From positions 1-8,719 of the forward strand of contig JAGGYX010000115.1 in assembly GCA_021162305.1 (NCBI GenBank): a stretch of DNA of 8,719 nt, given 5' to 3'. A program made the translations under genes and the position numbers. The notes under the pieces were generated by a model. That model saw only the letters and a list, made by a program, of their open reading frames with translations, had not been told where the DNA came from and ran no database searches. The DNA comes from Thermoplasmata archaeon (GTDB lineage: Archaea > Thermoplasmatota > E2 > UBA202 > JdFR-43). Of this stretch, positions 1 through 5,881 are shown piece after piece; positions within the stretch are counted from its first letter, which is position 1; each line of letters opens with the position of its first letter.

Positions 1-79
1 CTCCCATAAAATCGGGATAAACCAGAGGGCTTAATTCTTTCTATTTTACTTGCGGAGATACTGAATTACAGCGATAGAA

Positions 80-87
80 TTATATTT
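80..87 (+). promoter_or_regulatory. Candidate TATA box (box A) for the C25 peptidase gene
   Basis: The sequence TTATATTT is centred about 23-24 bases before the ATG at 107. Archaeal transcription usually starts about 25 bases after the box centre, so the transcript would begin at or very near the start codon. No Shine-Dalgarno-like sequence precedes the ATG, which fits a leaderless mRNA. The box lies within a small inverted repeat (79-85 and 89-95, 3-base spacer). Bases 1-78 show no gene or other recognisable element. Confidence 0.45.
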
Positions 88-106
88 CATATAATATTAC
101 AAAATT

Positions 107-2203
107 ATGAAGAAAGTGGCTATTATTGTTATGGCAATGCTTTTTATAGCAACTTTTCCAGCTCTGCCAACAAATGCAAATAAAATAGAGCTGAGTTTTT
201 CATTTCCTGAGCCAGTGATTGCTGGTGGAAATATTAGCATGGAGGGATGCAAAAGCATTGAAATAAATGGATACATTGTTCCAGCCAAACCATTGCATAT
301 TCTGCTTCCATATGGAAAGGATGTTGAAAAAATAAATGTGAAGGGAGAGAAAATTTATTTGGGGAATGGCAAACCAGCAAAAGTTAAACCTTTGATAGCC
401 AACGGAATGCTCATAAAAGAAGAAGCAGATTATGAAAAATCTACACCATGCTACGAAAAAGTTGGTGTTTACTGGCTCAGAGGATATAAAATACTTGTTA
501 TGAATCTTTTCCCTGTAAAATATAAGGACGGCAGGCTTTATTATTACAAAAATCTCAAAGTGGAAATAGAATTGAAAGACGGAGAGATAAACCAGCTTTA
601 TAGAGGATTTGCCACAGACAGGCAATGGGTCAAAATGCATGTTGATAATCCATGGATTGTAGATGAATATCCTGCAAAAAATACAGACCAGAGATATGAA
701 TACCTCATTATAACAGATGACGCATTCAAAAATGCATTTCAGAGACTTGCCGATTATAAAGAAAGCCATGGCATAAAAACAAAAATTGTTAGCGTAGAGG
801 AAATTATTTCCAATTCCTCTTTCTGGGGTCCATCAATTTTCAATGATACACAAGCCAAAATAAGAAATTTCATAAAATATGCATATCAAAACTGGGGCAT
901 AGAATATGTCCTGCTCGGCGGCGATGGCGACGCTGCTAATGAAAGCAGCAATATAATTCCGCCCCGCTATTTATATGCAACTTGCTATGGATTGCCCTTG
1001 GGAAAGTCTGATGAGCTTGAAGCATATATTCCTTCTGATGTGTATTATGCATGCCTTGATGGAAATTTCAATACTGATGAAGATGATAAATGGGGAGAGA
1101 ATGCAAGTAGCAATGATGCAACACATGAAGATGAAGCAGATTTATATGCAGAGGTATGGATTGGAAGGGCATGCGTTGATAGCGTGGAGGAAGTAAATAA
1201 TTTCATAAATAAAACAATTTCATATGAAAGTAGTGAGAACGACAGCCATATAATGCAAGTGTTGTTACTTGGAGAATATCTTGGATTTGGAGGCGAGGCG
1301 GAATGGGGAGGCAATCACAAGGATAAGGTTATTCCTTTTATTCCTCTCTCCTATAATATTACGAGGCTATATGATAGAAATAGCCAATGGAGTAAATATG
1401 ATTTGGCTGAAAAGCTGAATAAGGGCATCAACATCGTTAACCACGATGGTCATGGCTGGACTACATATGCATTAAAAATGAGAAATTATGATTTGCATTT
1501 GCTGAACAATACAGAATATTTCTTCCTCTACTCTCAAACATGTCTTGCAGGCTCATTTGACAACTGGTATCCTGAAGACCATTATTATGAAGATGATTGC
1601 TTTGCAGAGCATCTTACCGTAGATGAACATGGAGCATTTGCATGCATCATGAACGCCCGTTATGGACTGGGAAGAGAAAATAGCACTGATTCGCCAGGAG
1701 AACGTTACGACTTATCTTTCTTTAAAGCACTATTTCAGGAGAATATAAGGGAAATAGGTGGAGCAAATCATTATTCCAAAGAGGACAATGTATGGCGTAT
1801 AGATGAGAATGGAATGAGATGGACATATTATGAAACTAATCTTTTTGGAGACCCAATGGTAAGAATAAAAGAACCAGGAAATAAAATAGAGGTAACTGTT
1901 GAAATAAAAAAGCCAGGCAATGGCGTCTATATTTTTAATTTTGGACCATTCCTGAAATTCATGAATAGAAGCATCGTAATAGGAAGCATAACAATAGATG
2001 TAAATGCTTCCACACAGCCTGAAGGAAAAATAAAGGAAGTCAAATTCTATATTGACAACGAGCTAAAAAGTATTGATGATAGCATGCCATATCAATGGAC
2101 ATGGAATGAGGCAGTCTTTGGAAAACATGTTATAAGTGTTGAAGCAGTTGCAACAAACGGAAACAGCAGATGGGAGAGCATAGAAGTATTCAAAATAATC
2201 TGA
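107..2203 (+). CDS. Secreted gingipain-like cysteine peptidase (family C25) with C-terminal Ig-like domain
   Basis: This 698-residue protein is probably an extracellular endopeptidase that digests protein outside the cell. Residues 1-24 form a signal peptide: MKK, a hydrophobic core, then a likely cut after TNA. Residues of about 27-157 look like a C25 propeptide, with the typical LFPVKYKDGRLYYYKNLKVE region. The peptidase domain spans about 195-590. It contains YLIITDDAF (199-207), LLGGDGD (269-275), the His motif NHDGHG with H449 as likely catalytic histidine, and SQTCLAG with C479 as likely nucleophile. The 30-residue His-Cys gap is close to gingipain spacing. NLFGDPMV near 578-585 is the usual end of the domain. 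Residues of about 600-698 form an Ig-like domain resembling the C-terminus of the PKD protein at the right edge. There is no C-terminal membrane helix, so anchoring is unclear. Many N-x-S/T sites fit a glycosylated exported protein. Substrate specificity cannot be read from the sequence. Confidence 0.88.
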   Translation: MKKVAIIVMAMLFIATFPALPTNANKIELSFSFPEPVIAGGNISMEGCKSIEINGYIVPAKPLHILLPYGKDVEKINVKGEKIYLGNGKPAKVKPLIANGMLIKEEADYEKSTPCYEKVGVYWLRGYKILVMNLFPVKYKDGRLYYYKNLKVEIELKDGEINQLYRGFATDRQWVKMHVDNPWIVDEYPAKNTDQRYEYLIITDDAFKNAFQRLADYKESHGIKTKIVSVEEIISNSSFWGPSIFNDTQAKIRNFIKYAYQNWGIEYVLLGGDGDAANESSNIIPPRYLYATCYGLPLGKSDELEAYIPSDVYYACLDGNFNTDEDDKWGENASSNDATHEDEADLYAEVWIGRACVDSVEEVNNFINKTISYESSENDSHIMQVLLLGEYLGFGGEAEWGGNHKDKVIPFIPLSYNITRLYDRNSQWSKYDLAEKLNKGINIVNHDGHGWTTYALKMRNYDLHLLNNTEYFFLYSQTCLAGSFDNWYPEDHYYEDDCFAEHLTVDEHGAFACIMNARYGLGRENSTDSPGERYDLSFFKALFQENIREIGGANHYSKEDNVWRIDENGMRWTYYETNLFGDPMVRIKEPGNKIEVTVEIKKPGNGVYIFNFGPFLKFMNRSIVIGSITIDVNASTQPEGKIKEVKFYIDNELKSIDDSMPYQWTWNEAVFGKHVISVEAVATNGNSRWESIEVFKII

Positions 2204-3031
2204 ATGCTCATCCAACCTTTCGACCCCTGGAAAAGTAAATTGTGCACATGCCCTGAGAAATATTCTTTTAGCCCTTACACTGGCTGCTCTCATGCATGCA
2301 TTTACTGCTACATCTCTTCATATATTCCAAATTCTTTTCATGCAAGATTGAAAAAAGATTTATTTAAAAGATTGAAGAAAGAAATCAAAAGAATAGATAA
2401 AAAAATTTACATAAGCATGTCAAATAGCTCCGACCCCTACACTCCAGAAGAAAAAGAGCTAAGGGCAACGAGAAAATGTCTCAAAATTTTTAAGGAAAAT
2501 GAAATAAGACTGCTAATCATAACAAAATCTGATATTGTTGTCAGAGACATTGATTTGATTGCAGATATGCACGCAAGCGTGAGCATTACCCTAACAAGCC
2601 TCGATGACAAAAAGATAGCCAGCATCGAGCCAAGGGCGCCGCCACCCAGTAAAAGGCTTGAAGCCATGGAAGAACTGCACATACATGATATTCCGTGCTC
2701 AGTTCGCCTCGACCCCATAATACCGACTATAAATGATGATGAGCTTGAAGATATTGTAAAAGAGGCATCTCGATATTGTAGCCATGTTGTTACCTCTACA
2801 ATAAAACCGAGGAGGGATTCATTGAAAAGATTGGCTGCTATTGTTCCTTATTTTAAAGATGCAAGGCTTGAAAAGATTGGCAATTCATTTTATTTACCAT
2901 CCTCACTTCGCTTCTCTTTCCTTTCGAGAGTTGAAAAGGCAGCGAAACAATATGGCATGAGTTTTGCAACATGCAGGGAAGGCTACCCTTTTAAAGCAAG
3001 CTCATGCGATGGAAGCCATTTGATACCTTAG
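2204..3031 (+). CDS. Radical SAM protein of the SPL (spore photoproduct lyase-like) family
   Basis: This 275-residue cytosolic protein carries the radical SAM cluster motif GCSHACIYCY, with C28, C32 and C35 (CxxxCxxC) expected to bind a [4Fe-4S] cluster and S-adenosylmethionine. The opening FDPWKSKLCTCPEKYSF and the SNSSDPYTPEE stretch (73-83) are typical of the archaeal SPL-like branch, which is separate from true spore-forming lyases. Its substrate is unknown, and DNA repair is not established for it. Extra cysteines C14 and C16 near the start, and C257 and C268 in the CREG...CDGSHL tail, could hold a second metal site. The ATG follows the peptidase TGA with no gap and in the same frame, with no clear Shine-Dalgarno site, so translation may depend on re-initiation. 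The start is supported because the conserved N-terminal motif begins within five residues. The 3' end overlaps the convergent HD gene by 4 bases. Confidence 0.85.
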   Translation: MLIQPFDPWKSKLCTCPEKYSFSPYTGCSHACIYCYISSYIPNSFHARLKKDLFKRLKKEIKRIDKKIYISMSNSSDPYTPEEKELRATRKCLKIFKENEIRLLIITKSDIVVRDIDLIADMHASVSITLTSLDDKKIASIEPRAPPPSKRLEAMEELHIHDIPCSVRLDPIIPTINDDELEDIVKEASRYCSHVVTSTIKPRRDSLKRLAAIVPYFKDARLEKIGNSFYLPSSLRFSFLSRVEKAAKQYGMSFATCREGYPFKASSCDGSHLIP

Positions 3032-3933
3032 CCAGAAACAAATTTTCTTCCTTTGAGGCGAATGCTCCTCACTATCCTTTTATCATACTTTTCTTCAGCT
3101 GGCACCAAAATTGCAGTAATCTCTATATAATTTTCGAGAGGACTTCCAATAACTTTTTTTCCCAGTGTTTCTTCAACCTGAAATATGCCTGAAGAATTTG
3201 ACATTTCAATTATTATTTCAATGGGCTTTTCCTTTCCTTTTGCTATTATAACTCTATCAATGGACAAAGCTGAAACAACATGAATGCTCGTGCTTCCAAG
3301 GTCAAATGCCATTCTTCCTCTTCCTTTTGTCATATCTGTTGCATCTGCAACTCCAATCAAAGCTGATTCCATGGTTATGTCATCTACATCTGCATCATGA
3401 GCATAGATGGCATTGAGTATAAAACCTCTCACTTCCACCATTTTTTCCACATCTTTGTATATTAAAGGAAGCAATCTCTGTAATATTGGTATTGCAAGAT
3501 AGCTGCTGTGCAAGGGGTGATTCTTTCTGTATATCTGATTCCCTATGTCATGGAGCAATGCCGCAGTTGTCAGAATCAATGCTTCATCATCATAGTCGCC
3601 GCCGCCATATTCAACAAAATCTGGCTCCACTTTATTTTCAGCAAGAATCTCAAACATTTTCAGAGCATTGGCGGCGACAATTTTTGCATGCACTTCGCCA
3701 TGGTCATTATATTTTAGCTTTTTAACAGCTATAAAATTTGCAAGGTCCCAATTTGCTCTAACCTCATCATCTTTCACAAGCAATTCGAACATTTTTCTTG
3801 CTCTTGGATATTTTGAAAGCACATCTTTTATTGCATTGACCGCTTCCTCTTCCAGCTCTGCGTATCCTTCTGGCACTTCCACTTCTATCCCAATATTTTT
3901 CAAATTTTTGCTCAGAAAATTTTGCTTTTTCAT
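3028..3933 (-). CDS. HD-domain metal-dependent phosphohydrolase (archaeal conserved protein)
   Basis: This 301-residue protein has the HD-superfamily pattern for a metal-dependent phosphohydrolase. Candidate metal ligands are H78/H82 in NDHGEVHA, the H128-D129 doublet in ALLHDIGN, H139/H142, H179-D180 in YAHDADVDD, and D197 in ADATDM. The catalytic core covers about residues 75-215. The C-terminal 90 residues are strand-rich and may be a separate small domain. It resembles the archaeal predicted HD hydrolases grouped in COG2316. I name that group from memory, and the substrate (nucleotide, cyclic nucleotide or other phosphoester) is unknown. The gene stands alone: convergent with the SPL gene, sharing stop-codon bases, and divergent from the TtuA-like gene. 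Its ATG lies inside a 16-bp palindrome with a TATA box just upstream, so the transcript would have little or no leader. A TTG at codon 11 is an alternative start. Confidence 0.8.
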   Translation of the reverse strand: MKKQNFLSKNLKNIGIEVEVPEGYAELEEEAVNAIKDVLSKYPRARKMFELLVKDDEVRANWDLANFIAVKKLKYNDHGEVHAKIVAANALKMFEILAENKVEPDFVEYGGGDYDDEALILTTAALLHDIGNQIYRKNHPLHSSYLAIPILQRLLPLIYKDVEKMVEVRGFILNAIYAHDADVDDITMESALIGVADATDMTKGRGRMAFDLGSTSIHVVSALSIDRVIIAKGKEKPIEIIIEMSNSSGIFQVEETLGKKVIGSPLENYIEITAILVPAEEKYDKRIVRSIRLKGRKFVSG

Positions 3934-3946
3934 GCATTAATGCATG
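3931..3946. repeat. Perfect 16-bp palindrome over the HD-gene start codon
   Basis: CATGCATTAATGCATG reads the same on both strands. Its left three bases are the complement of the HD-gene ATG, and it sits between that ATG and the shared TATA box. It would cover the expected transcription start, so it could be an operator for a dimeric repressor. No regulator is encoded next to it. Chance is possible, since similar ATGCAT-type strings occur elsewhere in the window. Confidence 0.5.
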
Positions 3947-3947
3947 C

Positions 3948-3959
3948 TTTTATATAAAA
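3948..3959. promoter_or_regulatory. Symmetric TATA box between divergent HD and TtuA-like genes
   Basis: TTTTATATAAAA is a perfect 12-bp palindrome, so TBP could bind it in either orientation. Its centre is about 21 bases from the HD-gene ATG on the minus strand and about 34 bases from the GTG of the TtuA-like gene on the plus strand. This predicts an almost leaderless HD transcript and a plus transcript with a leader of about 8 bases. The minus geometry is at the short end of what archaeal promoters tolerate. Confidence 0.5.
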
Positions 3960-3987
3960 AGCTTTATCAGGTATTCTATTTTCTTTT

Positions 3988-4785
3988 GTGAATTTCGAAA
4001 AATATTTCATGGGGAAAATAAGGAGCGTGGTTGATAAATATGGAGTTAAGGGAAGAATAGCTGTTGCATTATCTGGAGGGAAAGATTCGATGGCAGCCTT
4101 CCATGCTTTAACAAAATTTAAATTTGAACTCATTCCCTTTTATATTGATCTGGGAATAGAAGAATATTCCAAGGCATGCATGGAATATGCAAAAAAAATT
4201 TGTGACATTCTTGGATATAAACTGCAAATAATTAAATTAAAGGATTACGGAATTGATTTATCAAAGGCAAGAAAAAAATGCAGCGTTTGCGGAACTGCAA
4301 AGCGTTATTTAATGAATAAATTTGCCTTCGAACATGATTGCGATTATGTTGCAACTGGACATAACTTGAGTGATGCACTCACATTTGCTTTTAACAATCT
4401 GGCAAGCGTTAATATTCTTAATTTTAGAGGGATGAAGCCAGTATTGCCAGGAAACAAAGATTTGAAAATGGCTGGAAGATTTAAACCATTATTTTATCTA
4501 AAGGATGACGAATGTATGGAATATGTTAAAATGAATGAAATACCATATTGTAAGGAAAAATGCCCCTATGCCAGAGACGCACCGACAATAGAGTTGAAAG
4601 AGTGGATTCATGAAATGGAGCGAAAAAGAAATGGGATAATGCTGAATTTTGCAAAATCTTTTGAAAAAATAGAAGAAATGATGACAAGGCAGCAAAAAAT
4701 AAGGCAGTGCAGCATATGTGGTTATCCTTCATATGGCAACATCTGCAAATTCTGCAAGTTGAGGAGAAAATATGGAAAAATATGA
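3988..4785 (+). CDS. TtuA/Ncs6-like PP-loop ATPase, probable tRNA (or other) thiolation enzyme, lacking the N-terminal zinc finger
   Basis: This 265-residue protein belongs to the TtuA/Ncs6/CTU1 group, whose characterised members adenylate tRNA uridine and replace oxygen with sulfur. The ATP-binding PP-loop is SGGKDS (29-34). C98 and C101 (CSVCG) with C192 (KCPYA) match the three cysteines that hold the [4Fe-4S] cluster in TtuA. The C-terminal zinc ribbon uses C241, C244, C253 and C256. Family members usually begin with another CxxC zinc finger of about 35 residues. Here it is absent, and the ten upstream in-frame codons before a stop encode no cysteine. The usual GHNLDDE motif reads GHNLSDA (124-130). 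I chose the GTG start because residues 2-18 match the helix before the PP-loop; the ATG at 4009 would cut this. It overlaps the next gene by 14 bases. It may be a divergent paralogue with another target. Confidence 0.8.
   Translation: MNFEKYFMGKIRSVVDKYGVKGRIAVALSGGKDSMAAFHALTKFKFELIPFYIDLGIEEYSKACMEYAKKICDILGYKLQIIKLKDYGIDLSKARKKCSVCGTAKRYLMNKFAFEHDCDYVATGHNLSDALTFAFNNLASVNILNFRGMKPVLPGNKDLKMAGRFKPLFYLKDDECMEYVKMNEIPYCKEKCPYARDAPTIELKEWIHEMERKRNGIMLNFAKSFEKIEEMMTRQQKIRQCSICGYPSYGNICKFCKLRRKYGKI
4761..4766 (+). promoter_or_regulatory. Shine-Dalgarno site for the LarE-like gene
   Basis: GAGGAG lies five bases before the ATG at 4772, within the last codons of the TtuA-like gene. It is one of only two strong ribosome-binding sites I see in the window. 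It fixes the LarE-like start and supports translation from a shared mRNA. Confidence 0.75.
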
Positions 4786-5524
4786 AAAGCTAATCAAAAA
4801 ATTAAAGGAAAAGAAAAATCTCGCCATAGCCTTTTCTGGCGGCGCCGACAGCGCGCTAGTGGCGAAAGCCTGTATTGATGCTGGAATAAAATGCGTTGCC
4901 ATTACCATGGTTTCACCTCTGATGGCAAGAAGATGGATAGAAGATGCAAAGAAGGTTGCAGAAGAAATTGGAATTGAGCATGTTTTCATTGAGAAAGGGC
5001 TGAGTGAAGAAGTAGCGAAAAATGATGAGATGCGTTGCTATTATTGCAAGAAAGAAGACGCTTTGCTACTTAAAGAATTTGCTTTTTCTCATGGATTCGA
5101 TGTTATAGCAGACGGAATAAATGCAAGCGATGATTACATAGGTAAGATTGCCGCTGATGAAGAAAGCATATGGCATCCTTTGGTCGAGATTGGAATAAAG
5201 AAAGATGATGTGAGAAAAATCTTGAAGGAAATTGGGTTAAGTGTATGGAAAAAGTATCCTGAATCATGTCTGGCAACACGCATCTGTGGCGAGAGAATAA
5301 CTGAAGAGAAGTTGAGAAGAATCGAGAATGGCGAGAAATTTTTATTAAAATATGTTGGCATGGTCAGGTTGAGATGTCATTCAGATAATGCAAGAATAGA
5401 GGTTCTTGAAGAGGATATGGAAAAGCTTATCAATCATAGAAAAGAAATTGTGCCATATTTGAAAAAACTTGGATTCAAACAAATCACAATAGATACGGAG
5501 GGATATAGGAGTGTTTATTTATGA
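4772..5524 (+). CDS. larE: LarE-like ATP-dependent sulfur transferase (PP-loop superfamily)
   Basis: This 250-residue cytosolic protein matches LarE, which adenylates a carboxylate of the nickel-pincer cofactor precursor and inserts sulfur, either from its own cysteine or through a [4Fe-4S] cluster. The PP-loop is SGGADS (22-27). Other family motifs are RCYYCKK (C89, C92), DGINASD (114-120), PESCLATRICGE (163-174) and VRLRCHSDNARIEV (198-211). C166 matches the sacrificial or cluster-binding cysteine of LarE, and C172 is an extra nearby cysteine. The tail GFKQITIDTEGYRS is also typical. No LarB, LarC or lactate racemase gene is in view, so the acceptor may differ from the classical one. The Shine-Dalgarno site and 14-base overlap with the TtuA-like gene indicate coupled translation. 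Family assignment is strong, but the in vivo product is inferred. Confidence 0.85.
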   Translation: MEKYEKLIKKLKEKKNLAIAFSGGADSALVAKACIDAGIKCVAITMVSPLMARRWIEDAKKVAEEIGIEHVFIEKGLSEEVAKNDEMRCYYCKKEDALLLKEFAFSHGFDVIADGINASDDYIGKIAADEESIWHPLVEIGIKKDDVRKILKEIGLSVWKKYPESCLATRICGERITEEKLRRIENGEKFLLKYVGMVRLRCHSDNARIEVLEEDMEKLINHRKEIVPYLKKLGFKQITIDTEGYRSVYL

Positions 5525-5598
5525 TGGTTGTGGATATGGAATCCTGATAAAGTCAAAGAAATACTTTCATCATGGGTTAAACCACGATGAATGATCGC

Positions 5599-5616
5599 AA
5601 AATCATTGATGATTTT
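5599..5616. repeat. Hairpin, 7-bp stem and 4-base loop, downstream of larE
   Basis: AAAATCA (5599-5605) pairs perfectly with TGATTTT (5610-5616) around a TTGA loop. It lies 75 bases after the LarE-like stop. The arm ends in four Ts, so it could contribute to termination, but the stem is AT-rich and weak. Confidence 0.4.
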
Positions 5617-5637
5617 GAGTATCATATTAGAATGGTT

Positions 5638-5658
5638 TTCTCATAAGGATTATGAGAA
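5638..5658. repeat. Hairpin, 9-bp perfect stem and 3-base loop, between larE and the tRNA
   Basis: TTCTCATAA (5638-5646) pairs with TTATGAGAA (5650-5658) around GGA. It sits between two converging transcription units and could mark 3' ends on either strand. No long T-run follows on either strand, so it is not a classical terminator. Between 5525 and 5737 I see no convincing gene, only these hairpins and short interrupted reading frames. Confidence 0.4.
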
Positions 5659-5737
5659 GAGATTTGGATATTGACAATTAGTATAGCATTTGTATAAACT
5701 CATTCTCTTGGCTTCCTTTTCATTCACTCGCATTGAA

Positions 5738-5881
5738 AGCCGCCGGCGGGATTTGAACCCGCGACCTGCTGATTCTTCGGAAATCCTTATATGCCTTCCC
5801 CTTTCCTGCCAATGGCATTTCAGGGAAAGCAAACACGGATTTCTTACGAATCAGCCGCTCTGCCAGCTGAGCCACGGCGGC
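5738..5881 (-). tRNA. tRNA-Thr (anticodon CGU), intron-containing
   Basis: On the minus strand, exon 1 is 5881-5845 and exon 2 is 5773-5738, giving a 73-base mature tRNA without encoded CCA. The acceptor stem GCCGCCG pairs fully with CGGCGGC, and the discriminator is U73, as in many archaeal tRNA-Thr. The D-stem is GCTC/GAGC, with GG at 18-19. The anticodon stem GCTGA/TCAGC closes the loop TTCGTAA, so bases 34-36 are CGT and read the ACG codon. The T-arm is GCGGG-TTCAAAT-CCCGC. A 71-base intron follows position 37, the standard archaeal site. Nucleotide 1 (5881) is also the last base of the TAG stop of the upstream lipoprotein gene on the same strand. No TATA box is evident at the expected spot near 5908, so it may be made by read-through from the lipoprotein gene and trimmed by RNase P. 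Confidence 0.95.
5774..5844 (-). other. 71-base tRNA intron with canonical bulge-helix-bulge splice motif
   Basis: The exon bases TTCG (32-35) pair with CGAA of the intron to form the 4-bp central helix. The 5' bulge is TAA, cut after TA. The 3' bulge is GAA, cut after GA. GAAATCC/GGATTTC forms the 7-bp intron-side helix, and the anticodon stem is the other flank. Inside, CTTTCC/GGAAAG and TGCC/GGCA make a further stem-loop. This is the relaxed-free, textbook motif for archaeal tRNA splicing endonuclease. I found no box C/D guide RNA inside it. Confidence 0.92.

Noticed and set aside
2201..2203. Selenocysteine or read-through at the peptidase TGA
   Set aside because: The peptidase reaches its natural Ig-domain end there, and the next ATG begins a full SPL family N-terminus. 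A fusion or recoding is not needed.
1049..4178. GCATGC strings (seven found by eye) as a meaningful repeated motif
   Set aside because: They are more frequent than expected for AT-rich DNA, but nearly all lie in coding sequence and fit common codon pairs. Spacing is irregular, with no array.
5650..5832. Reading frames running through the tRNA-Thr locus on either strand
   Set aside because: They translate the tRNA and its intron and have no recognisable protein signal, so they are chance frames.
5774..5844. Box C/D guide RNA inside the tRNA intron
   Set aside because: A CTGA string is present, but I see no matching C box (RTGATGA) and no C'/D' pair.
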